7,564 nt of DNA from Flavipsychrobacter stenotrophus (GCA_947379685.1 CANCOG010000241.1:1-7564), one strand, 5' to 3'; positions 1 through 5,556 are shown, numbered from the stretch's first letter. Made by a program: numbers and translations. The notes: generated from the letters alone by a model not told the origin.

Positions 1-807
1 CTTGACGAATATGCACATAAAAAACTGGAAGACATCCGTAAGAAAGTTGTTGATGGCACCCAATCATTTGAAGTTGCTGCAGGCATCTATACCGACGACC
101 CCGGCAGCCGCGACAATGGTGGCCGTTACGACGGAGTAACCCGCAATGGTCCATGGGCTCAGGAGTTTGTAGCTGCAGCATTTAAGCTACAGAATGGCGA
201 GATCTCTCCCATTTTCAAAACGAAGTTTGGTTATCATATTATTCAGATGATCAGCCGCCGTGGTGATGAAGCTGACTTGAGGCACATCCTGATAAAACCA
301 GAAATTACCAAGGGTGATTTTAAAATAGCACTTAACAAGCTGGATAGCGTCTACAATCTGCTCACCAGCCACAAAATGACTTTCCAGGAAGCAGTTGGAA
401 AATTCTCAACCGACGAAGGGGCAAAAAGAACAGGTGGCATGATCACCGATCCTACTTCAGGTTCATTTGAACTCGATATCACAAAGCTCGACCCCGGAAT
501 GGTGTTGATGCTCGACAGTCTTAACCCCGGCGATTATTCTAAGCCTCACGTTTATTACAACGAGATGCACGAACAGTCTTGTCGCATTATCTACTTAAGG
601 AATCGCACATCGCCACACAAGGCTAACCTGAAAGACGATTACAGCAAGATTCAGGAAGTAGCCCTGATCCAGAAAAAGAATCTGAAAACACAATCATGGA
701 TCAAGAGTAAGTTGTCTACTTTTTACCTCAAGATCGATAACAAGATATTGGCGAACTGCGGGCTGTTGCGTGAACTACTTAATTCCACCGGGCCAAGCGG
801 GCAGTAA
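1..807 (+). CDS. SurA/PpiC-type periplasmic peptidyl-prolyl cis-trans isomerase, 5'-truncated by the window edge
   Basis: The frame is open from base 1 to TAA at 805-807, giving 268 residues of a longer protein. Visible residues 1-85 are the end of one parvulin (rotamase) domain: a GGRYDGV turn at 40-46, then a segment ending in the hallmark FGYHII at 76-81. A second parvulin-like domain starts at RHIL (94-97) and runs to about 205. It keeps the overall pattern (GG at 141-142, an L-x-PG-type turn) but lacks the GYHII signature, so it may serve chaperoning more than catalysis. The basic C-terminal tail resembles the ends of Bacteroidota SurA-like proteins. Such proteins fold outer-membrane and secreted proteins in the periplasm. 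The signal peptide and N-terminal chaperone region would lie upstream of the window. The next gene on the same strand is 171 bp away, so co-transcription is uncertain. The family call is firm; orthology to surA is not proven. Confidence 0.9.
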   Translation, partial: LDEYAHKKLEDIRKKVVDGTQSFEVAAGIYTDDPGSRDNGGRYDGVTRNGPWAQEFVAAAFKLQNGEISPIFKTKFGYHIIQMISRRGDEADLRHILIKPEITKGDFKIALNKLDSVYNLLTSHKMTFQEAVGKFSTDEGAKRTGGMITDPTSGSFELDITKLDPGMVLMLDSLNPGDYSKPHVYYNEMHEQSCRIIYLRNRTSPHKANLKDDYSKIQEVALIQKKNLKTQSWIKSKLSTFYLKIDNKILANCGLLRELLNSTGPSGQ

Positions 808-882
808 ACTGTTGCCGTCACCGCTTCCTTGAATGAAATATTTGCGCCTTGTTTGTTTTTGTTAAGATAAGGAAGTCAAAAA

Positions 883-937
883 AATGATTGCGCCTCTGCG
901 TCCCTGTCTGCCGACAGGCAGGTTTGCGAGAGACCTC
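883..937 (+). repeat. TTTGCG-type intergenic repeat split by a palindrome
   Basis: A TTGCGCCTCTGCGTC block (about 886-900) and a TTTGCGAGAGACCTC block (about 923-937) flank the 20-bp sequence CCTGTCTGCCGACAGGCAGG at 903-922. That sequence can pair over 8 bp, including one G-T pair, or form the perfect 5-bp hairpin CTGCC/GGCAG. The outer blocks read as one continuous TTTGCG-rich repeat if the palindrome is removed. It lies between the isomerase and the ABC ATPase. I see no reading frame or clear promoter here. Confidence 0.5.
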
Positions 938-978
938 AGTAAAAACCAATTACCAACAGGGCGGAATAGCAGACACTA

Positions 979-1599
979 ATGAAGATCACCATTGAACATA
1001 TCAGTAAACGGTTTCAGAAATACTGGATATTCAAGGACGTGTCCTTTGCGTTTACACCCGGAAATGCCTGCTCCCTGTTGGGCGCCAATGGCAGCGGAAA
1101 ATCGACGCTGCTGCGCATTATAGCCGGTATGCAGACACCGTCGCGGGGAAAAGTAATATACGAGCATGACAATGGGCAACTGGTGGCTGCCGGCGATATT
1201 TTCAGTAACATTAGTTTTTGCGCACCGGGGCAGGAGATAGTAGAGGAGTTGACACTCCGTGAGTTCTTTGAATTTCATTTTTCGTTCAAGAGGCCCCTTG
1301 CGGGTTTGCGCATACCTGATATTATTGCGCTTACCGGCCTTAAAGATGCAGTAGACAAACCAATAGGAGATTACTCCTCAGGCATGAAACAACGAGTGAA
1401 ACTGGCACAGGCTATATTTTCAGATACGCCCGTCCTCTTCCTCGACGAACCCTGCACCAACCTTGATCTTCAGGGTGTGGACCAGTACCGCACATGGATG
1501 GAAGAATTTGGCAAGAACCGGCTGACACTAGTCGCCTCAAACGATGTAAGAGAATACTTTTTTTGCAGCGAACAGATAGTGCTGGAGGATTATAAATAG
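979..1599 (+). CDS. ABC transporter ATP-binding protein, orphan, CcmA-like size
   Basis: A 206-residue single nucleotide-binding domain. Walker A is GANGSGKST (35-43), the Q-loop glutamine is probably Q85 in FCAPGQE, the signature is YSSGMKQR (132-139), Walker B is PVLFLDEP (151-158), and the D-loop is NLD (161-163). The switch position after Walker B reads VASND (185-189): asparagine stands where most ABC ATPases have the H-loop histidine. The ATG at 979 is chosen because the family's N-terminal beta strand (MKITIEHISKRF) starts right there. Proteins of this kind energise a membrane permease on the cytoplasmic face, but no permease gene is in the window, so the substrate is unknown. The gene stands alone: 171 bp from the isomerase upstream and followed by a tRNA. 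The short length excludes an ABC-F type and suggests a simple exporter or CcmA-like subunit. Confidence 0.9.
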   Translation: MKITIEHISKRFQKYWIFKDVSFAFTPGNACSLLGANGSGKSTLLRIIAGMQTPSRGKVIYEHDNGQLVAAGDIFSNISFCAPGQEIVEELTLREFFEFHFSFKRPLAGLRIPDIIALTGLKDAVDKPIGDYSSGMKQRVKLAQAIFSDTPVLFLDEPCTNLDLQGVDQYRTWMEEFGKNRLTLVASNDVREYFFCSEQIVLEDYK

Positions 1600-1625
1600 G
1601 TGCATGCACTTAGCTGAAAGATGTT

Positions 1626-1695
1626 TCTTTGCGGCTTGAAGTTCTTAAATTACGGTGCTTACATTGTTTGGGTGCGTCTTTGCGACTTCGCGCGA
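1626..1695 (+). repeat. Paired TCTTTGCGRCTT intergenic motif
   Basis: TCTTTGCGGCTT (1626-1637) and TCTTTGCGACTT (1677-1688) match at 11 of 12 bases. The second copy continues into CGCGCGAA and is preceded by GCG, giving the TTTGCG-rich texture also seen near 841-937 and in the 5797-5807 region. They sit in the 177-bp gap between the ABC ATPase and tRNA-Arg and code for nothing recognisable. Confidence 0.45.
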
Positions 1696-1734
1696 ACAAT
1701 TAATTCACGTTGCCCCATAATAGTGCTGTTTCTA

Positions 1735-1766
1735 TTTCGGGAAATAGCTTTTAAATAATAACTTTG
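1735..1766 (+). promoter_or_regulatory. Bacteroidota-type promoter for tRNA-Arg
   Basis: TAACTTTG at 1759-1766 matches the Bacteroidota -7 consensus TAnnTTTG exactly and ends 10 bases before the tRNA 5' end, which allows a leader of a few bases. A weaker -33 element (TTTC, 1735-1738, against TTTG) lies 20 bases upstream. The inverted repeat CTATTTC/GAAATAG (1732-1747) overlaps the -33 position and could be incidental or regulatory. Confidence 0.7.
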
Positions 1767-1776
1767 CCCCACAACT

Positions 1777-1851
1777 GGTCCCGTAGTACAATGGATAGTA
1801 TATGAGTTTCCGAAGCTCCGGATCCAGGTTCGATTCCTGGCGAGACCACCA
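1777..1851 (+). tRNA. tRNA-Arg (anticodon CCG)
   Basis: A 75-nt cloverleaf with encoded CCA at 1849-1851. The acceptor is GGTCCCG (1777-1783) with CGAGACC (1841-1847). The D arm is GTAC/GTAT around a loop containing GG. The anticodon loop TTCCGAA has CCG at 1810-1812. The variable loop has four bases, and the T arm is CCAGG/CCTGG around TTCGATT. It would read the arginine codon CGG. Two non-pairs stand out: C1781 opposite A1843 in the acceptor stem, and T1803 opposite C1819 at the top of the anticodon stem, where T1807-G1815 is also only a wobble. The promoter, CCA end and terminator argue for a working gene, but the weakened stems leave some doubt. Confidence 0.9.
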
Positions 1852-1887
1852 ACAATAAAACCCTTGCAGTGCAAGGGTTTTATTGTT
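1851..1887. terminator. Bidirectional intrinsic terminator
   Basis: A perfect 17-bp inverted repeat (1851-1867 with 1871-1887) and a 3-base loop AGT. The GC-rich inner part CCCTTGC/GCAAGGG is flanked by A-rich sequence on the left and GTTTTATTGTT on the right, so it has the terminator form in both directions. The left arm starts on the last A of the tRNA CCA. It serves both the tRNA and the convergent minus-strand gene ending at 1922. Confidence 0.85.
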
Positions 1888-1921
1888 ATATATAACAATA
1901 TTTTGGCACTATACCACCATC

Positions 1922-2647
1922 CTATTTCTTCATAAACACCCCATCCCTTTTCTTATCAATAGCCCCGCCTTCATATCCGCATTCGCCCATTCGCGGTGAG
2001 TTAACTACTGGTAGTGCCGCATAATCGGCGAAATCTTCACAGGTTTTTGCATGTTTCGCTCCGCATTTTTTGCAAAAATAGCTGGGCTCATAACAGGAAG
2101 TGCATATTACAGCGGCAGGCGCTGAATTACAAATCTCGCAAACGAGCGCGATCGGTTCATTACGGCTTAGTAAAAGGATAGGCTCCGGCGCCTTAGCAGA
2201 AAATTCGTCTATAACAATTAACTGCAGGGTAGTGGTGTCTCCAAAATCATATTCGTACATGAGTTTCATGCCTGGTTCCAGAATGTCCCCGGCTTTTGAG
2301 TCCATGATCTCTTCGATTTCAGATTCGAATTCACCGGCACTTAGCATCCCTCGAGATCTTGGTTGTTTGGGATCACTAAATTTACTCATGTGCCCGCAGC
2401 ATTCCAGCCATATGGCGCGCAGGAAGTAATCTATATCGCTCATTAGCGCTGCTCCATCCACCCATAAGTTTAAAAAATAGAGATCACCATAACGGGGATC
2501 ATCGCAGATTCTAATGTGCAATGAAAGCCCTGTATTCTGGTTTTTATTTTCTTTCGTTAAATGTGAATTCAGATGCTTGGATATCCCGGCCTTTGTAAAC
2601 TCCGCATTACAAAAGAAACATGTGCCGACAGATTTGAATGTTGGCAT
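1922..2647 (-). CDS. Zinc-finger / plasmid pRiA4b ORF-3-like (PRiA4_ORF3 family) protein
   Basis: 241 residues from the ATG at 2647. The frame stays open upstream to a TTG at 2704, but the ATG is preferred because it places a C2H2 finger near the N terminus, as is usual for this group: C10, C13, H25, H29 (C-x2-C-x11-H-x3-H). The middle domain carries YEYDFGD (131-137) followed by a hydrophobic strand, the hallmark of the PRiA4_ORF3 / IS1096-passenger family. The C-terminal part has C170, C173, C182, C185, C192, C195, H199 and C203, spaced like a cross-brace that binds two zinc ions, then NSPRMGECGYEG. The family's biochemical role is not established; nucleic-acid or protein binding is an inference from the fingers. 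It converges on tRNA-Arg and shares its terminator. No transposase lies nearby, so there is no direct sign that it is mobile here. Confidence 0.8.
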   Translation of the reverse strand: MPTFKSVGTCFFCNAEFTKAGISKHLNSHLTKENKNQNTGLSLHIRICDDPRYGDLYFLNLWVDGAALMSDIDYFLRAIWLECCGHMSKFSDPKQPRSRGMLSAGEFESEIEEIMDSKAGDILEPGMKLMYEYDFGDTTTLQLIVIDEFSAKAPEPILLLSRNEPIALVCEICNSAPAAVICTSCYEPSYFCKKCGAKHAKTCEDFADYAALPVVNSPRMGECGYEGGAIDKKRDGVFMKK

Positions 2648-3014
2648 AAAAAAGCGATTTAGGATAGAAAGTGTAATATACAGCAGTTCTTTAAAATCCT
2701 GCAAGCGGTAGTAACGAAAATATTGTTACCCGACGACTGAAGAGGTGGAGTGCTTTTGCCTTCCCAAAACCATTTAATAGCTGTGCAAAAAGGGGCGATG
2801 ATTCCAGCATATTACCCTTCAACCAGCCTAAACCAGTTCTTGCAAAAATTTGTAGCCTTAGTGTAAACTAAGATTCGGATGCGAAATGTTTAGTTCCCGC
2901 CAATTGACCCAATTGGAAGTAGGAAAAATAATATTTGACGTTTTTCCGGAGAATGGGTGATTTTTTGTCGTTGGTTGGTATTAATGTGTATTATCCAGCT
3001 AAAAAAAGCAAAAA
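2648..3014. other. Gene-free divergent intergenic region with palindromes
   Basis: This 367-bp gap separates two divergent genes and should hold both promoters. I see three inverted repeats: GTAAC/GTTAC (2711-2729, 9-base spacer), CTTAGT/ACTAAG (2857-2872, loop GTAA) and the perfect CCAATTG/CAATTGG (2900-2916, loop ACC). A near-consensus -7 box for the plus-strand gene may be at 2930-2937 (AATATTTG, first base off). The 20 bases before the ATG at 3015 are A-rich (AAAAAAAGCAAAAA), as is usual in Bacteroidota, which seldom use Shine-Dalgarno sites. No ORF of note. Confidence 0.5.
2900..2916. promoter_or_regulatory. Operator-like palindrome CCAATTG-ACC-CAATTGG
   Basis: Perfect 7-bp arms with a 3-base centre, about 100 bp before the thioredoxin-fold gene and 14 bp before its possible -7 box. 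It could be a repressor or activator site or a small hairpin. It lacks a T-run, so a terminator is unlikely. The function is inferred from symmetry and position only. Confidence 0.4.
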
Positions 3015-3485
3015 ATGAAGAAATCGAAATTGATCTTTGCCACATTACTATTGGCAACAAGTCTTGGTAGTTATGCTCAACTGCCACATCACACCAAAAG
3101 TCCCAAATTGATAGCCGTTGTAAACACAGCAACATGGTGTAGCGTTTGCAAGGAAAATGCCACACGTTTCAGTACGTTGTTGATGCCGTACTCAAATAAG
3201 GGGGTGAACATTTACATGAACGACTTGTCCAACGAAAAAACAAAGGATGCCTCAAAGCAAGAGCTTGAAAAGGATCATGTTTATGATGCTGTAATTTCCA
3301 TACCCAGGAAAGGGATGGATAAGGCATTGCAAGCCTGCCGGCTTGTAAAAGACAAGCATCAAACAACTGATGTATCCGGGGTGGTAACGTTCATTGATCC
3401 GCGCACGCACAAACAACTCAAACAAATGAGTATCGCAGCACCCGATACTGAAATGAACAATGTAATTAATCAATTTTTAAACTAA
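3015..3485 (+). CDS. Exported thioredoxin-fold protein with WCSVC motif
   Basis: 156 residues. KK at 2-3, a hydrophobic core at 6-18 and a likely signal peptidase I site SYA|Q (19-22) mark a periplasmic protein. The mature chain opens with a thioredoxin-like strand and W41-C42-S43-V44-C45, the redox-active CxxC of the superfamily. The segment aligned with the cis-proline loop reads G122-V123-V124-T125 instead of the usual G-I-P-T, so the conserved cis-proline seems to be missing. An extra cysteine, C108, is also present. About 135 mature residues fit a minimal thioredoxin fold. It could be a disulfide reductase or, given the missing proline, a metal- or cluster-binding relative; the partner is unknown. 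It is the first gene of a tight cluster: a 26-residue membrane peptide begins 5 bp after its stop. Confidence 0.8.
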   Translation: MKKSKLIFATLLLATSLGSYAQLPHHTKSPKLIAVVNTATWCSVCKENATRFSTLLMPYSNKGVNIYMNDLSNEKTKDASKQELEKDHVYDAVISIPRKGMDKALQACRLVKDKHQTTDVSGVVTFIDPRTHKQLKQMSIAAPDTEMNNVINQFLN

Positions 3486-3490
3486 ACGAA

Positions 3491-3571
3491 GTGAAAAAAC
3501 GGACTAAAATTATTCTTTGCTTAGTATCGGTTATGCTAACCGCCATCTGTGTCTATCACTTTTTTGGTTAA
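3491..3571 (+). CDS. 26-residue single-span membrane micropeptide
   Basis: A GTG-initiated frame starting 5 bp after the thioredoxin-fold stop and ending 19 bp before the next ATG. After a basic N terminus (VKKRTK) it has about 17 hydrophobic residues with C10 and C20, then YHFFG. This is what a small inner-membrane helix with its N terminus in the cytoplasm looks like; the lack of a mature region beyond the helix argues against a signal peptide of a larger protein. The AT-rich leader and the close fit between two genes support translation. I do not recognise a family. The main doubt is that a frame this short can arise by chance, and the start is not ATG. Confidence 0.5.
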   Translation: MKKRTKIILCLVSVMLTAICVYHFFG

Positions 3572-3590
3572 CAGAACTAAAATTTAACTC

Positions 3591-3803
3591 ATGAAGGAAT
3601 CAAAAAATATATGGGGCATTAGAGAATTCGATGGAGATGGGATTAGTTGCCCGGTAGTACCCGCGAACCTTCCCTTTCAAAAGCGAATATTGCTAACATT
3701 TTTTCGGTTTGGCGTATGTCCTATGTGTGTAACAATGAGCCTGACTTACAAGGTGGGGCAATGGCTCGGGTTCAAAAAGGTCACCACTAAAATGGGTGAA
3801 TAG
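3591..3803 (+). CDS. Small CPMC-motif protein, family not recognised
   Basis: 70 residues starting with MKESKNIWG, ending in a basic tail (K62, K63, K67). It has a single C20-P21 in ISCPVVPANLP, then a hydrophobic segment (about 33-53, interrupted by R39) that contains C43-P44-M45-C46. CxxC inside a hydrophobic or amphipathic helix suggests a redox-active or metal-binding site at the membrane, but this is inference. I cannot assign a function. The ATG follows an A-rich leader (AACTAAAATTTAACTC). It is the last gene of the cluster with the thioredoxin-fold protein and the micropeptide, and is closed 6 bp downstream by a hairpin terminator, which supports a single transcript. Reading-frame statistics alone would be weak for this length; the context raises confidence. 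Confidence 0.6.
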   Translation: MKESKNIWGIREFDGDGISCPVVPANLPFQKRILLTFFRFGVCPMCVTMSLTYKVGQWLGFKKVTTKMGE

Positions 3804-3809
3804 AGGATG

Positions 3810-3851
3810 TGTACAGAGAAGATGCCAGAATAAAGGCATCTTCTCTATACA
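3810..3851 (+). terminator. Intrinsic terminator of the thioredoxin-fold cluster
   Basis: A perfect 12-bp stem AGAGAAGATGCC (3815-3826) with GGCATCTTCTCT (3835-3846), loop AGAATAAA, extended after one C-A mismatch by 4 more pairs (TGTA/TACA). It begins 7 bp after the TAG of the CPMC gene. The following TTTATT is a modest T-tract. Confidence 0.8.
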
Positions 3852-3886
3852 TTTATTGAATTAAGAGTATCACAGAATAAAATCAT

Positions 3887-3923
3887 GAAAATTGCTTGGT
3901 AACATTCAATTTTCAATTACCAA
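3887..3923. promoter_or_regulatory. Interleaved inverted repeats upstream of the sigma factor gene
   Basis: GAAAATTG (3887-3894) pairs with CAATTTTC (3907-3914), and TTGGTAA (3896-3902) pairs with TTACCAA (3917-3923). Both are perfect and they overlap, so they cannot form together. They end 12 bp before the ATG. This may be an operator or a leader with two alternative folds; I see no clear TAnnTTTG box. Confidence 0.4.
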
Positions 3924-3935
3924 TATACAGGACCA

Positions 3936-4496
3936 ATGAACATCAAAAACCAATCGGACCTCCAAACGTTTAACGGACTTAAAGCCAATGATAATGGTGC
4001 TTATACGATCTTGTATACTTTTCATTATCCTTCAGTCAGGAATTTCATCGTCAAGAACAGCGGATGTGAGGATGACGCAAAAGATATTTTTCAGGAAACG
4101 TTATTGGTGCTATTGGAAAAGGTTCCCAAAGATGATTTTAACCTGACATCATCTTTAAAGACATACATTTTTGCCATCAGTAGTAATCTATGGCTAAAGA
4201 GGTTGAGGGATGCCAACAAGATCGTAAAAACAGAGATCGATATTTATGAACAATACTTGGCCGACTATGAGGAAGCAGAGCAAGCAAAAAATGAGAAAAA
4301 CACGAACAAAGCGCTAAGTGTGTTCCGTAGCATTACTGAGAAATGTGTGCTGCTACTACGTGCAATTTTTTATAACGGAAAGGATATCGACACTATCACC
4401 AAGGAGTTCGGTTATACGAACAAGCACAATGCCCAGAACCAGAAATTTAAATGCCTGGAGCAGGCCCGCAGAGGAGCTGATAACCTAACCTCATGA
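3936..4496 (+). CDS. ECF-like RNA polymerase sigma factor, Bacteroidota type
   Basis: 186 residues, normal for ECF sigma factors. Region 2 spans about 20-92: a helix with DAKDIFQETLLVLLEKV (47-63), which corresponds to the core-binding DxxQE-like segment, then SSLKTYIFAISSNLWLKRLR (72-91), matching the -10 recognition and melting helices. An acidic linker (about 100-125, EEAEQAKNEKN) leads to region 4 (about 133-178), with KCVLLLRAIFYNGKDIDTI, the helix-turn-helix containing FGYTN, and NQKFKCLEQA, as in Bacteroidota members that keep a cysteine in this helix. It directs RNA polymerase to a small regulon. Family partners (anti-sigma or membrane genes) usually follow, but here only a 31-codon frame overlaps the stop and then the next gene runs the other way. 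The terminator upstream makes it a separate transcription unit from the redox cluster. Confidence 0.85.
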   Translation: MNIKNQSDLQTFNGLKANDNGAYTILYTFHYPSVRNFIVKNSGCEDDAKDIFQETLLVLLEKVPKDDFNLTSSLKTYIFAISSNLWLKRLRDANKIVKTEIDIYEQYLADYEEAEQAKNEKNTNKALSVFRSITEKCVLLLRAIFYNGKDIDTITKEFGYTNKHNAQNQKFKCLEQARRGADNLTS

Positions 4497-4580
4497 TCAC
4501 CTCCATAACTGGTTTGACCGAATCTGCCAGACCAGAAATATTGCAAGCATACATTCCTGAGTTTATACCCTTGAGTGTTT

Positions 4581-4604
4581 CTTTATAAAATCCGTTTTAT
4601 AGGG
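4581..4604. terminator. Weak AT-rich hairpin between convergent genes
   Basis: TATAAAA (4584-4590) pairs with TTTTATA (4595-4601) around TCCG, with a further C-G and two G-T pairs outside. It overlaps the stop codon of the minus-strand oxidoreductase and lies between that gene and the sigma factor. The stem is AT-rich with no strong T-run, so terminator function is tentative. Confidence 0.35.
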
Positions 4605-5556
4605 TAATTACCACATTTCCAGTTTTTTGCCCGGTTTCAACATATTTGTATGCATCCACGATCTCTTCTAATGGGTAGCGTCGGTCAATAACAGGTTTGT
4701 ACTTGCCTGTGGCCACCAAATCCTTTAAAAAGACAACTTCTTCCTTACTAATTGTTGGAATTGGGAATAGCACTTTTTTACCCCCAAGATATGGTGTAAT
4801 AAGTGCCAGAAGTGGGTTTTGAGACATGTAACCCAGCTCGGTCTACATATAGATTCCGCCCTTTTTAAGTATTGGTTTGCATTTTCCAAACGAACTCTTA
4901 CCAACAGCGTCAAATACGACATCAAACGACTCCTTTAATTGAGTGAAGTCTTCTTTCTTATAATCGATTACTTTATCTGCGCCAAGCGATTTTACCAGGT
5001 CTACATTCTTCGTGTCGCAAACTGCAGTAACGGTAGCTCCCAAATTTTTCACCAATTGAACTGCAGCTGAACCGATTGCACCGGTGGCACCGTTTATTAA
5101 TATGTTTTGTCCTTTGGTAATTTTTGCCGCTCTTATGTCGCAGAGCGCATAATGGGCTCCTTCTGTAATTGGTGCGGCTTCTTCATAAGTCACGTTGGCC
5201 GGAATGGTAGTTATGCAATCCTCAGCGCCCATTACTTTATATGCAGCATGTGCACCAAACTTTTTGTCGTCATAACCAAAGACCTTATCACCGGGTTTGA
5301 AAGTGTTTACGTTTTTGCCCACTGCTTCAATTTGCCCGGCAAACTCGTTTCCTAGTATTTTATTTTTGGGGTAAACAAGCCCGGCAAAAAAACGCACGAT
5401 AAAATATTCAGCACTCCTAAAGCCACAATCGGTGCGGTTTACCGTTGATGCATGAATCTTTATCAATACCTCATTATCTTTCGGGACCGGTTTTTCTATA
5501 TCACTAAGTTGCACTACATCGGGAGGACCGTATTTTGTATAAATTATTGCTTTCAT
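4597..5556 (-). pseudogene. Zinc-independent quinone oxidoreductase-like MDR (COG0604) gene broken by an in-frame TAG
   Basis: One continuous frame runs from ATG at 5556 to TAA at 4597-4599, 319 codons if intact, a normal length for the family. It is interrupted only by TAG at 4843-4845 (codon 238). The first part has the GroES-like domain (LGNEFAGQIEAVG at 68-80, PGDKVFGY at 88-95) and the Rossmann fold with NADPH-binding GATGAIG (156-162). Codons after the stop read TELGYMSQNP and continue as a typical C terminus to VVITL. Relatives commonly have serine before TELG, and TCG to TAG is a single-base change. Such enzymes reduce quinones or enones with NADPH in the cytosol; no zinc-binding residues are evident. 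The N-terminal 237 residues would lack the end of the Rossmann fold and the last strands. A sequencing error, readthrough or reinitiation at the ATG at 4827 cannot be excluded. Confidence 0.85.

Noticed and set aside
824..875. CTTCCTT/AAGGAAG inverted repeat after the isomerase gene
   Set aside because: 7-bp arms with a 38-base loop and no T-run; too weak to call a terminator.
976..1278. Minus-strand frame of 100 codons inside the ABC gene
   Set aside because: It is antisense to a gene with all ABC motifs and shows no family features.
1700..1776. TTGCCCCATAA and TTGCCCCACAA direct repeat around the tRNA promoter
   Set aside because: One-mismatch 11-mers, 54 bp apart, with no further structure; likely chance or promoter-related.
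1777..1887. tRNA 3' end as an attachment site for an integrated element
   Set aside because: No integrase and no second copy of the tRNA 3' end found in the window.
2100..2429. Plus-strand frame of 109 codons inside the zinc-finger gene
   Set aside because: It is opposite a gene with conserved cysteines and a family motif.
2648..2704. N-terminal extension of the zinc-finger gene from TTG at 2704
   Set aside because: The 19 extra residues start at TTG and precede an ATG placed correctly before the C2H2 finger, so the shorter gene is preferred.
4493..4588. 31-codon frame overlapping the sigma factor stop by ATGA
   Set aside because: The overlap suggests coupling, but the peptide has no recognisable features and is too short to call as a gene; it is kept only as part of a finding.
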